Below are positions 48,780-59,879 of a DNA stretch of 64,000 nt, piece by piece. How positions within the stretch are numbered: position 1 is the stretch's first letter; every line of letters begins with the position of its first letter. This DNA is from Ciona intestinalis. Its lineage: Eukaryota; Chordata; Ascidiacea; Phlebobranchia; Cionidae. The translations under genes were made by a program, and so were the position numbers. A model generated the notes under the pieces. It was given only the letters and a program-made list of their open reading frames with translations. It did no database searches and was not told where the DNA came from. The stretch lies in contig NC_020166.2 in the NCBI RefSeq assembly GCF_000224145.3, forward strand, positions 3,271,484 through 3,335,483. The letters are read 5' to 3'.

Positions 48780-51700
48780 ATGTCGGAGCAGGCCGGGCAG
48801 CTCGAACAGGTCACTGAAAATGCCCCTGTCGAGAGAAAAGTTCTCGGTAATTTAAAATCTTGTTTAGTTATGTTTTTATAGTACCAAAACGGCGGTACTT
48901 TTTAGTTAATTTGATTTCCGGTTAGAAGAATATTTTGACCAGTTTTTGTTATTGTTTGAATTTTAATTGATTTTTTCCAAAATTGAGTATAACTTAAAAA
49001 AGTATGGTTTTATAACCACCTTAGTTTTTTTAATTAATAAATTTTAAAACAGCATCCCATTGCTCTGGAGTTGTCAAGTGGTTTAATGTGAGAAACGGTT
49101 ACGGTTTCGTTAACCGCGACGACAACAAGGAGGACGTGTTCATTCACCAGACCGCCATCATCAAAAACAACCCAAAGAAATATCTTCGAAGTGTTGGTGA
49201 TGGAGAAAACGTAGAGTTCGATGTAGTGGAAGGTGAAAAGGTAAAAATCACACATTATTTATGTCAGGGTTGTGCAACCTTTATTACTGGAGGGCCTGGT
49301 ATAAGTTAAGAGGTGAATCTGCAGGCCGTAATTTATTTAACATAGGCTTGCATGGACCAATAATATTTTTTTGGCTTTGGTCTTATGAAATTAAAAGGGG
49401 GTTATTTTCTTGGAGAAATATGAAGTTCGGATGCATTTATTTCTAAAGAAAACTGCTTTTTAAATAAATTGTCACATTAAATAAATTCAATGAAAAATAT
49501 TTAGCTGGCTTGCCGGCCCACAGCATATCCCTGCTTTATGTGATGGGAGCAAAACCTAAGGTTTTTTATTAATAATAAATTGTTTCTGGTGGCCCAGCAT
49601 ACATGCTAATAATCTGTTCAATTCAATGTCCAAAAGCTTAGGATTATAGGAAAAAATCCTAATTGTTTGAAGATGAACACCTAATATGCTAAGTTTTAAT
49701 GTTACTGAAGTACGTACGGAAGTTAATTTCGCTATGACCGACCTTAACTATATCTCTTTTTTCTATTGAATATCCTACTTAGTAATTGGGCATTACCTTA
49801 TGCAAAAACATTTAGCAGTAAGAAATTTAATTGTTTTGTTAACAAATTAGGAATGAAGAGATTGGAATTCAAAATCCTACGAAAATATTGCTGAATTACC
49901 CCAAAAAACTAAAATAGGCCATCCTGATAAAATAGCTTTGTACACCCTATGGTTACAGGACCTGCATAATATTAACACATTTTACAACAGGGTTTGCCTG
50001 AAGCTGCAAATGTAACCGGACCGAATGGTGAGCCTGTAAAAGGCAGCAAGTATGCTGCTGATAGACGCAGATACAAACCACGCTACAAACCAAGACCCAA
50101 GGAGGTATTTGATTATGCGACCTAAATATTCTATTCTGAGCTTCTACATGTAATGGTATTAAATTAACTCAATCGAATATATTCTCAATATATTCAGTGC
50201 TAGCAATACTATTTCTATAGGGCTCTATGGCTTAGCTTACATAGCAGCCTATTTAGTTTACCATTTTAACAATATCACTTATCATTTGCATGTAGTATGA
50301 TAAGTTATCAGGTTTTATTGCAAAAACTCACGCGTGCAACCATTTAATTTTTTCTGTCAACTGAAAAAAAGGATAAGTTATCACTGTTGCATGTTTTTGG
50401 TGGAATGGCATTAAAGACTTGAATATTCGGCAGATTTGTGGTTGCATCTACTGTTCTAATATACAGTTATTGGTTACTAAATTTGTATCTGTCAAATGCA
50501 CACAAACAGTGAACCCCAGCTGTTGATTAATGGTGGTAGTGGTGTTGATTTATTTTTAAACCCAACATCAGCATACTCCGGAGGGAAATGAGAACCAAGA
50601 GGGTGAGACTGAAAATGTTAGCCCTGAGGGAATGGCCCGTAATCAGCAGCGTCCACGCCGCTATTACAGAAGACCTTTTTGGATCCGAAGGGGGCCTAGA
50701 AAACCACAGCAGGTCTGTGACCAAAAAACCAATCAAGTTTAATTGAATTTAAAAACTCAGTGATACATTTTTAATCAATTTTTCTAAAAGTTCCTATATT
50801 TTAGTTGGTAAACGATGGTAGTTAGTGTAACTGTAAGCAGCGGCGGACACTGGGGGGTGCGGGCGGGTGCGCAAGCACCCCCAATAAAATAAACAATAGA
50901 AGTGCTAACTCGCGCGCTTAAAATCTCTCCCACGCGGGTATGTCTAGAGGACGTGCGCACTTAAAATATTGTAGTTACGATCCGTAATTCAAATGGAAAA
51001 GCTGATGTTAATTAAAAATAATCCGTCATTCGCAGCAGGGCTTCATGGTCGTGTTTACCTAGGATAACCAATTTCCACTAAAAAAAGGGAAATTCCCGTA
51101 TGCGATTGGTATAAAAATACACGCGTTGACGCGAGGGCGAAAAATATTAAAATTGAAGAAAGAGAAGCAACTAACATTATTCAAGCGAGCTTGACTTTAT
51201 CTTTAATTAATTTTCGTTCGCTTTGCTCTGAAAAATAACGAATCGCAAGAGATGAGCGTAGCGGCAATCGTGCTTTGATCGGGGCAGAACGTTGGTGCGT
51301 TGCGGTCCACGATCAACACCGCATGAGAAATCGTTGGCTTAAAGCCAAAAACGCTGTTCTTTGGAACATAGGAGAAAAGATAGTAATACTAAGTGAGCGG
51401 TAATGTAGCTTGTTTATTAACCACCGTAAAAACTTATGTTATTAACAATATACTTTTTTTATATTATTTCTGCATCTTGCCACACTGGAATTCACGCGTC
51501 TTCTCTTTATCAAGCAGCGTTTGAACGTAAGCCACGTGTTCTGTATGATTTTGATTAGCGGTGCTTTTCGACTAAACAGGAGCGTATTCTCGTATGCCTT
51601 TCTCCTTGAAAACATCATTAGCACTCGGCTCGGCGCTCGTGCAAAAAATATCTTTTTCACACGCTTTGTCTGGATTTAGTAGAGACCGACCGATATCATT

Positions 51701-54166
51701 TTTTTTCCATTAAAACCGATAATTGTCACTATAACGAAACATATGAAATGATCAGTATTAAACAAAATTAATAACTGTATTCCCGATATTGCAAGTTATA
51801 ATAAAGAAAAGAAATGGTTGTTATGAACGTTCTCAGTAGGTATTGTTATATGTGTTGCTTTTCTTAAATAACTTTGGAGTGACGACCAACGTGAATACGG
51901 AACGTAAACTACGAGAGTCGACATTCATAAATCTAAACTACGACGCACGTGGACGTTAAACTACGACGCACGTAAAGGCTAAACTACAGCCCACGTGAAG
52001 GCTAAACAAGACGCACGGGAAGGCTAAACTACGACAAACGTAAAGGTCAAGTAGGACGTACGTCGCTTCGCACGAACTATTTTATATATCAGTGTATTAT
52101 CGGCGCATTTTTACCGATACCGATTATCGGTAAAACATAAATTTCGGCCGACCTCTAGTTGTTAGCACCCCCAAATATTGACCAAGTGTCCGCCATTGAC
52201 TGTAAGTTAGTCTAAAGTTTAGAAACATTCAATTAATGCTTTATACTAATATTTGCTTGGGTGTACTTGTGTTAATGCATTATGTCGAAGTGTGATGGTT
52301 TGATTGAAGTCATTTCTAAAGTGTGTTGGAAATAAGAAGGGTTGAGATCAATCGCATGAATCTTGCATGAGTGTTTCCACTCTGGTTTTTAAATATTTAT
52401 GACAAGTTTCAAAACGAACCGCTGCTGATCCCAATCCAGATAAAAGGGGAGGATGGAGAGAATGAAAGAGCGGAGGACGGTGATCCGGAGCAAAAACCAG
52501 AACAACGAAGAAGACCACGTAAGCCGAGACCTCGTCGTCCTCGTAGAGAACCGGTAAGCTTCGTATTTCTCGTTTCTTAGAACTCCATTTCCAATAATGA
52601 CGTAAACTGCCTTTTTTAGTTATTTATATTGCTCAAAAAAAGATTAGGTCTAAATTATTAGGCCTAAAATTTTTGTTTTTGTGAAACAACTTCAGTTTAA
52701 ACTCTATATTGATAAAATGATGGTTGACCTAATTTTTTTTTGCTTATATTAAAGTAAAGGTTATATTTTTAACAAATCTACCACATTGTGGATGCTATTG
52801 ATTCATAAACATAATTTTTTTCTTTTTTATGTCATGAATACAATAATGACTGATAAAAATGGAAACAATTTAAAATTAAAAAAAGGAAAGAAATGTCCCT
52901 CTCTCAAAATGTCAGTTATGCAAAACATGAAATAAAACCTACAAAAACTAAAGCTATTAGTGTTAATAAGTAATAACATTGCTTATAGTTAACTGTTCCA
53001 GTATTTTTGATTTAAATTTCTTAGGCTACATTTTGTTTTACAATTCATATTAAAGCCAAAGAGTTTGAATTCTTACTCAGTTTGCTGCGTAGTGCATGCA
53101 CAATACGTTCCAAGTCAAGTATCTTTGTCAGTTTGTCACATCATTTATAATTCAATATATGGCCCAGACCATGCTCAGTAGAGCGAATAGTTTTACATTT
53201 TAAACAATGCTGGACCTCCTTGCAGGAGGAAGGAGAAGCAAAGGAGAATGGAGTGGTTGCTGATCATGTTGAAGGGGAAGATGGCGAACAACCTCAACGA
53301 CAACGTAGACCAAGAAAGCCACGTTACCGACCAAAACGGTAAGCTAACTCCTCCACAGAAAAATGATATAAGTCAAAATACACTGATTTTAGAATGTACT
53401 AAATGTTTGTCAAAGGTCAAAACGACAGTTAGATTATGGAATATTTATTGCATCGTTTTTGCAAGTGTATGAAAGTTCTCTTAACTCTGAATCTCTGCTT
53501 ACCACCAAGGCAGTTAACAGATATCTTTCAAATAGGCTGTTAACTTGTTTTTGCTTGAGTGACACTGACATGCCCTAAACCTGGTGTTCCAGCAAATTTA
53601 TATTTCTTACAAATGTTTGATGCCTTATAGTTTGCCCTGATAAATACGATCTGCATTACTATATGCGACATAGGAACTAGAAATGTTTGTTTTCAACACC
53701 ATATTACATTTGTTTATACATATGTTTGTGTAAAGGTCCCCACAAGACGGGGAAGCTGAGGTAAATGGTGAGGTCCCACGTGAGAATGGAGAGGAGGGTG
53801 AACAACGGCCAGCTCGTCGCCGACGTCCCCGCAACCGCCCAAAGGGACCAAGACGCCCCAAACCCACGGAGAATGAGAACGGCAATGCTGTACCAAATGG
53901 ACAAGAGGTATACTACGTTTTTGGATATTTTTTGTTATTATTTTACGCATAAATAGTGAGAAATACTACGTTTTTGCAATTGTTTACCATTTTTCATGCG
54001 TAAATACTAAAGCACTGTTAAAGCGATGTTTTAAACAATGCGAAGTACAATTTTTAAATTGATGTAGTGTTTTTCTACGTTTCTTAACAATGAAATATTT
54101 CTTTTGTTGCAGAATGCTGATGCACCTGTCGCGCAGAGCCAGGTTCCAGTACCAAAATCAGAGTAA
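48780..54166 (+). CDS. ybx: Y-box protein (cold-shock-domain RNA/DNA-binding protein)
   Basis: Exons 48780-48846, 49053-49240, 49991-50104, 50572-50712, 52440-52553, 53226-53338, 53736-53907 and 54113-54166 keep phase and give 320 residues. A short acidic N-terminus is followed by a full cold-shock domain at about 23-100: [17 protein letters not shown] (RNP1), [10 protein letters not shown] (RNP2), [11 protein letters not shown] and AANVTGP. The C-terminal half alternates Arg/Pro-rich basic islands ([14 protein letters not shown]) and Glu/Gly/Asn-rich acidic ones, the standard animal Y-box layout. These proteins package and repress mRNA and can bind DNA. Length matches vertebrate YB-1 (about 324). 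Several exons encode one basic-acidic unit each. The largest intron holds nested transposons. Confidence 0.95.
49262..49540 (+). mobile_element. Possible hAT-like non-autonomous element
   Basis: Begins CAGGGTTGTGCAACCTTTAT and includes GCCGTAATTTATT. The far end is unclear (CTGGCTTGCCGGCCC near 49505). In the second Y-box intron. Confidence 0.35.
51678..52160. mobile_element. Nested TIR element with TAGAGRYCGRCCGA ends
   Basis: Left TAGAGACCGACCGATAT and right TTTCGGCCGACCTCTA are inverted. The CAGAGGTCG-like ends suggest a hAT-type or similar non-autonomous element. The interior includes a short minisatellite. Confidence 0.7.
51895..52072. repeat. Degenerate ~22-bp minisatellite
   Basis: Units like AAACTACGACGCACGTAAAGG are repeated about seven times with drift, within the nested element. 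Confidence 0.75.
52554..53225. other. Y-box intron, nothing recognised
   Basis: AT-rich with no MITE-A and no coding frame. Confidence 0.5.
53379..53560 (+). repeat. Dispersed repeat shared with 48180-48360
   Basis: Both contain GAATATTTATTGCATMGTTT and AAGTTCTSTTAAC. Unit type unknown. Confidence 0.6.
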
Positions 54167-55159
54167 AAAGCGCGATCAGCGCTCGGTGGAGGGGTGGTTG
54201 TTTCGTCATATTGTTGTAGCGTCAGGACAATAATGCTTTTTAAGTTTTCCTTGTGTGCATGGCCACCGTCGCCCTAGCTTGCACCGTAGATTTAGTTAAC
54301 ACCCCAACAGCAGCAAGAACCCCTGACCGATAAATACTGCTTCTCTAACACCTTCTCGAATTTCTGTAATTGGTCGACCCTGCGCATGCGGTCGCACGAC
54401 ACTGAATGTTTCCACCACGTAATTTTGAAAATTTAAGCTCAAAGCGCATTAACATCACAAGCATTTTAAAGCAGCACTTGTGCCTGTAATTCACAGTGCT
54501 GATAAAGGTTAACATCTAGTTTATGAAGTAAATTCTGTGTCTGAGACGTTTACCACCGGGCCTGTCTCTGCACACGGACTACAATAAAAGGCCCTTTAAC
54601 CAGTTATACTTGAATAAGCGTCCACGGAACGCCCCTCGCCCGAAATTTTCATCGTTGGTTGTTGTTGTTGGGTTAATATTTAGTTTTCATCTGATACATT
54701 TAGTTGTTCACACCAAAACGATAACGTGGCGTTGATTCCGGCCGGGAACACCAAAACGTTACTCGTTATCAACTCCACTTGATTGTCGCTGTTGTAACGA
54801 GTGCGTTTGCAATCAATATTGCTGTTTTCCTTTGCTGCTTGTTCAGTTTAATTTAGTTCACTGTAAATTAAATTCGGTTGTTCCCAGCCAAAATAAACCA
54901 TACCATTTCAGCACTGTGGTAACTAATTTTTGTGAATAACTATGTTTTGTGATTACATAAGCTGTAAATATGAGTTATTATGGAAGACTTGTTATTTGGC
55001 TGCCTGTGAAAGTCTAAAGAGAGAGAGAGAACTAATTGAAACTGATAATAATGTTACGCGATTATTTGTATCTCTTGCACTTAAAGCGCGTGCGTCCCGC
55101 GTGACCTTATTTCAACAGCTGCTTTATTAAAGCAAATTGTCGCACAATGCGAGCAGCTG
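54167..55159. other. Y-box 3' UTR and convergent spacer
   Basis: AATAAA-like signals at 54582 and 54890 (AAATAAACC) for the Y-box transcript. The PPP1R32-like gene ends on the other strand at 55160, so the two genes converge. A GAGAGAGAGAGA tract at 55020 is a short simple repeat. Confidence 0.5.
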
Positions 55160-58100
55160 CTATTGAACTGACATTTCTCTTCGTTTCATGTTCCTTGTGT
55201 TGTCAACGTATCCAGGGTTCTCCATTTTAATAACTTTGGAAACAAGCGGGTGGTAAGACTCGAAGTCCGACTCCTTGAACCGTTTTCCATCCCCGTAAAT
55301 ATGAACAGTTGTACTTTTCGTGAATCCGTTTTTCGGTTTTCCAAGATCGGTAGTGTGGGCCCAGCCTTTGTAGTTTCCTATAAGGTAACAACCGCGTTTA
55401 ATTACAATTACGCATAAGAAATGGATGTGCACTTTCTCTAGTATTATTTGTAACGAACCAACAGGGTAAAAACATGTTATTAAACTTAATAGGTATAGTA
55501 GGGTGATAGAAGACGGGACATCTTTAGCACATAATATCCGAATATCCTGATCTTGTTTTTAACAACCAATAACGGTCTATGGGAGTCGTGAGGATACGGT
55601 TTAGAATTTCTAGCAAAATCATACCTTCACGACTCCCATAGACGGTTGATAATTGCTTAAAATACGAGAATATTAATATATTATGTGGTAAAAGGTGTTC
55701 CATCTTTCCCCATCCTACTATATTTCAATTTACTCTTAGTGTTCATTGTCACTTGTTCATTTATTTAACTTACTTTCATGAAGAGATTCTCCATACTTTA
55801 CATTGTAATGTGTGGTAAATCTACTTCTGTCGTCATCTACGCCCACATATCGATCGTTATTCGCCGAGTAACCGGAGAATTCCTTTCTCCCCACCGGCCC
55901 AAGCTCTCGACCGCCACCGCGCGGTGGTTGTTCTCCTCGAAACCAGGTCTTAGCAAGGCTAAAAATATTTTTGCAAAAATTTTACTAAATGAAACGACGG
56001 ATACTATATACTAGCACATAATATCCCATATTTCTATTAGTGATTTTAACAATTAACAACGCACTTTTAGAGCTGCTTAGATATGGTTTTATAATTATGT
56101 ATATACTATAGTAGAGTGAGCGGAAAACTGGACACCTTTACCACATAATATCCAAATATCCTGATCGTGTTTTAAACCATAAACAACGGTCTATGGGAGT
56201 TGTAGGAATATGGTTTTATAATTCTTCAAATGTACTTTGTTTTCTACCAAATTGTAGGCGGGGGTCCTNNNNNNNNNNNNNNNNNNNNNNNNNNNNNNNN
56301 NNNNNNNNNNNNNNNNNNNNNNNNNNNNNNNNNNNNNNNNNNNNNNNNNNNNNNNNNNNNNNNNNNNNNNNNNNNNNNNNNNNNNNNNNNNNNNNNNNNN
56401 NNNNNNNNNNNNNNNNNNNNNNGATAGAATTTTATAATTCTTCACGTGTACTTTGTTTACTACCAACCAAATTGTCGGCGAAAATCGAATAAAAACGCGT
56501 TCAATCTTTCCCCACCTTACTCTAAATAGTATTTGTTTTTCTATATCAAATAGAAGGATAAAATAAAAACTGAAATGAAAACATGCTGGACCATCTTTAC
56601 CGGAATCTACTATATTACATTTGGCGAAGACATTACGTACGTGGAATGGTCGGATCCAAGACTCATATTCACAAACTCGCACGGATCTTTCTTCTTTATC
56701 CTCCCAATAACAGGGTAAGGTACTTGATGCAACTTAGTGAAGGAATCCTCGGGTACACGATTCACGAATCGCGGTCGAGCAGTCTCATAGCTATAACCTG
56801 ATAACAACATATAGTATAGAGTTAGAGAAGACGGGACACCTTTAGCACATAATATTAAATATCCTGATCGTGTTATAAACAATTAAAACAGTCTATGGGA
56901 GTCTTGAGGATGCGGTTTTATAATTCTTTGAATGTTTTTTGTTTACTACCAAATGAGATGAAAAAATAGAGTGAAAAGGTATCCCATCTCCCCCGCCCTA
57001 TATGCTGTATATAAATCCCATTTGTCTCTTAAAATAAAGTAACGATGGGAACTGAGAAATCTATTGAAAACCAAACGAAAGTTTTAATAACACCCTGTAA
57101 TCATGAAAAGTTCTTTTGAAATATAAATTAAAAAGCCTGATTGGTAATAAGCCTTTATGGGACTTCAGATTCAACAGCATTAAAATGTGACTAGCAATGT
57201 TTCTATACCATACCGTTATCTCGCTGGGCGCGTTTACAAATTCCATGATTCATTTCACAACCAGACATGTTGGGCCAGTTTTTGTAGTATCTTTGATTCT
57301 GACTAAACCCTGTGGGCCTGAGATATAGCTATAAGAATATTTTGATAGTTTCGAAGCAATTTATAAATCAAACCTGTTAATACACGGCCGTTCGCCATTA
57401 AAGGGCGCCCTAGGCAGGTATTGGACTGGGTCAAAGTGATGGTAATGTGTAAAGCCAGAGGGCTCTTTCACCCCTATATCCTGCAAAGGAATATCATGTA
57501 AATGTTAAAATGGCATAAATCCACGTATTTAAAATATAGCGATCATGTATGAATGTTTTTATCATTTAGTAGGGTGGGGGGGGGGGAGATAGGACACCAT
57601 TTCGTTCTATTTTCTCGTCCTATTCGGTAGTAAACAAAGAAAAATTAAAGAACTATAAAACTATATCCTCGCGACTATCATAGACCGTTGTTAATTGTAT
57701 CAGGATATTTGTTTAAACGATCGGATATTTGGATATATTTGCTAAAGGTGTCCCGCTTTTCCCCACCCCACTATATAATGCAGGCAGGTCTGACAAAAGC
57801 GTCGATGAAACTTAGAACATTAGAATTTACGGACGGTAATTAACGGTATTATAAACTGCGTTATGACACGCTAAAAATTAAAATTACAAAGGTGTATATA
57901 TAGATAAGTTATACGAACTTCACTTATTTTATACACGTTACTGTTATAACAGAAAAAAAAAACTGTAATTAAAACTTATGTTTTTGTTTTACCTTTAAAT
58001 GCGTTGACATTCTTTTACTCGGTTCGCCTTTATAACAAAGATTTGTTTCTGTTGCAAGATGAAGTGAACCGTCGTCTAAATGCCCTACTTGTTTATTTTG

Positions 58101-59547
58101 AAGTCTGCATATAAAATACAGTATAGATCAAAGGTTCCCAACCTTTTATACCGTGGCCCGGTATAAAAACGTTATTTTAATTAAATTTTAATTTGTTTTT
58201 GTTATGTAGTGTTTAGTTGAACTTACCGATGATAAATTTTAAAAAATATTATTTTTTAAATTTTTTCATGGCCCCGTTTAAAATTGCTTATGGCCCACTT
58301 GTTATAAAGTATATACACGGTGTATTTGTATTCTGATAAATAATTATACTGACCTGTGCAATAGAGGTCGATATTTGTATTTATCTATGGTTTCAACCCT
58401 AGATTGTTGAACCACTTTCGTGTCAGCTGTTGTAATAGGAATTTTCTGTGTAAATCCCGATTCGTTTCGTGTAATTCTGTAAAATGCCGATAAAGGAAAC
58501 TATGTGTTAGTACATGACGTTATATAATAATAGGGTGGGGGAACACGGGACACCTATTCATTCGATTTTCTAGTTTTACTTGGCAGTAAACAAAGAAAAT
58601 ATAAAGAATTATAAAACCGTATCCTCACGACTCCCATAGACCGTTGTTGATTGTTTAAACACGACCAGGATATTTAGATATTATGTGCTACTGGTGTCCC
58701 ATCTTCCCCCACTCTACTATATTATAGTAAAGAGTATAATAGGCTACATTTGAAACAAAGGTAATTTTTAGGCAAAAAAACAAACAAATTAACTTGAAAA
58801 TTTGTCCTAAGATTTTTTCTTGTGAAAGTTTCTTGTAAAAATTAAGATTATCAATAAACGCCTCTGTGCGCGAAAATCGTAGCCTAAAACATATTATTGC
58901 CTTATTTAAAATCAAATTACGGCCTATATAGCTGACCCACCGCAGCGGTAACTTGTCCGTCCCGTTTGATCCGCAGTAGTACGGTTGATGTTGCTTGTAA
59001 TATGATGTACTGTAGTTATCTTCAAGTATTTTTCCAACAGGAACATTATCTAATTTGTCGATTCCGGTCGAATAATTTATAGCTGGCCTGTGTAAAAAAT
59101 TAAACTTACAAACTATTGCACTACGCACAAGAATCGAAAAATAAAACTTTTAATTTATATAATGCAAATTCTGTTTATAAATTGCGCTGCCAGCGACCAC
59201 GCTTATTTTCTTTTAAAAAAGTGTAAATATATTTTTAACTGTAAGCGTGTTCCAACAACTGTTGTTTTGTCGCTATATATTCTGTCATTTTGTTTAAAAT
59301 ATTTCTAAATCTTCGCTACCGTAATCGAAGAGACAAATAAAGGTATTATTATTATAAAAGAAAGTTTAGGTCTTCACCTGAAGCTTGCTAAATATCCTGT
59401 CCCCCTAGGTTTTACTGATCGGGCAACAAAGCCTTCTTTTCCATAACATGAAGAATAAGTTGATGAATAGAAGTTCATTTTGTTGTTGTCGGCACCATTA
59501 CTGCATTTTAACAGAGAAACAGGTGGCCCGCTTCTTAATTTACCCAT
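55160..59547 (-). CDS. ppp1r32: PPP1R32/SAXO5-like axonemal protein
   Basis: Exons, high to low: 59547-59378, 59087-58921, 58476-58354, 58104-57993, 57480-57374, 57317-57238, about 56800-56619, 55958-55777, 55380-55160. The N-terminus MGKLRSGPPVSLLK then NFYSSTYSSCYGKEGF and GTGYLASF matches the start of vertebrate PPP1R32 in order and spacing. Internal SGFT motifs (GVKEPSGFTHY, NESGFTQK) and SRFTTHYNVKYGE near the C-terminus also recur in that family, a ciliary/sperm-tail microtubule protein that binds PP1. Met 59547 is the start by homology. One junction (58921 to 58476) is out of phase with the obvious splice sites, so a small exon is missing from this model or a base is wrong. Exon boundaries near 56800 are approximate. 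Confidence 0.85.
55496..55722. mobile_element. Fold-back MITE-A: two left halves head to head
   Basis: Opens in plus orientation (TTTAGCACATAATATCCGAA) up to the CTATGGGAGTCGTGAGG region, then runs back through CACGACTCCCATAGACGG to a minus-type end. The right half of a normal copy is absent. Confidence 0.8.
56012..56098 (+). mobile_element. MITE-A fragment
   Basis: Interior only. Confidence 0.6.
56107..56268 (+). mobile_element. MITE-A left part at gap
   Basis: Enters the 154-N gap. Confidence 0.8.
56269..56422. other. Assembly gap, 154 N
   Basis: Interrupts a MITE-A-rich stretch in an intron of the PPP1R32-like gene; plus-oriented MITE-A pieces lie on both sides. Confidence 1.
56423..56525 (+). 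mobile_element. MITE-A right part at gap
   Basis: Same orientation as the piece before the gap, but overlapping in content, so probably a second copy. Confidence 0.75.
56814..57005 (+). mobile_element. MITE-A copy
   Basis: PPP1R32-like intron. Confidence 0.8.
57568..57776 (-). mobile_element. MITE-A copy with long G run
   Basis: The left TIR contains a run of about 12 G. Confidence 0.85.
58125..58330 (+). mobile_element. Possible hAT-type non-autonomous element
   Basis: Starts AAAGGTTCCCAACCTTTTAT then ACCGTGGCCCGG, the typical look of a hAT (Charlie-like) end, with ATGGCCCC and ATGGCCCAC motifs towards the other side. In a PPP1R32-like intron. Confidence 0.5.
58527..58724 (-). mobile_element. 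MITE-A copy
   Basis: Lies in the intron whose flanking exons do not match in phase. Confidence 0.85.
59236..59352 (+). repeat. Dispersed repeat related to 4128-4733
   Basis: Most complete single copy, from AAGCGTGTTCCAACAACTG to the (ATT)n tail. Confidence 0.75.
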
Positions 59548-59879
59548 TTTGCAAAATTTTTTTTCCACGGCACTCTGTTTAGGATTTTACAAAAATAGGC
59601 AAATTAAAAATGAAAATTACATTTGTAAATGCAAAATTAGCTTTTTTAATCTTAAAACCACATCTCCTACAAGAGTCTATGCCGTCATAAACGTATTTCT
59701 TATTTCATTGTGACGTACGAACTGAGTGAAATTAATTTTTTACATTTTCTTTTCAATTACACCGATATGAAACATAGGTAATCAACGTCCTTGGGGATGT
59801 CTCCCTTTGTGGGAGTGTGTGTTTAATATAAATATGCTGTTGTTTCAGATCTTGTTATTGTGCTTAGATTGATGTAGCC

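Larger units (their letters stand above)
50836..52200. mobile_element. ~1.36-kb non-coding TIR element with a second element nested inside
   Basis: The left end GCGGCGGACACTGGGGGGTG and right end near 52160-52195 (GCACCCCCAAATATTGACC, AAGTGTCCGCCATTG) are imperfect inverse copies. There is no transposase frame. It lies entirely in the Y-box intron 50713-52439. Confidence 0.75.

Noticed and set aside
49261-49446. Frame continuing after the second Y-box exon
   Set aside because: It reads through the donor at 49241 into a hAT-like repeat.
51442-51660. 72-residue basic minus-strand frame in the Y-box intron
   Set aside because: It lies inside a non-coding TIR element and shows no transposase motif.
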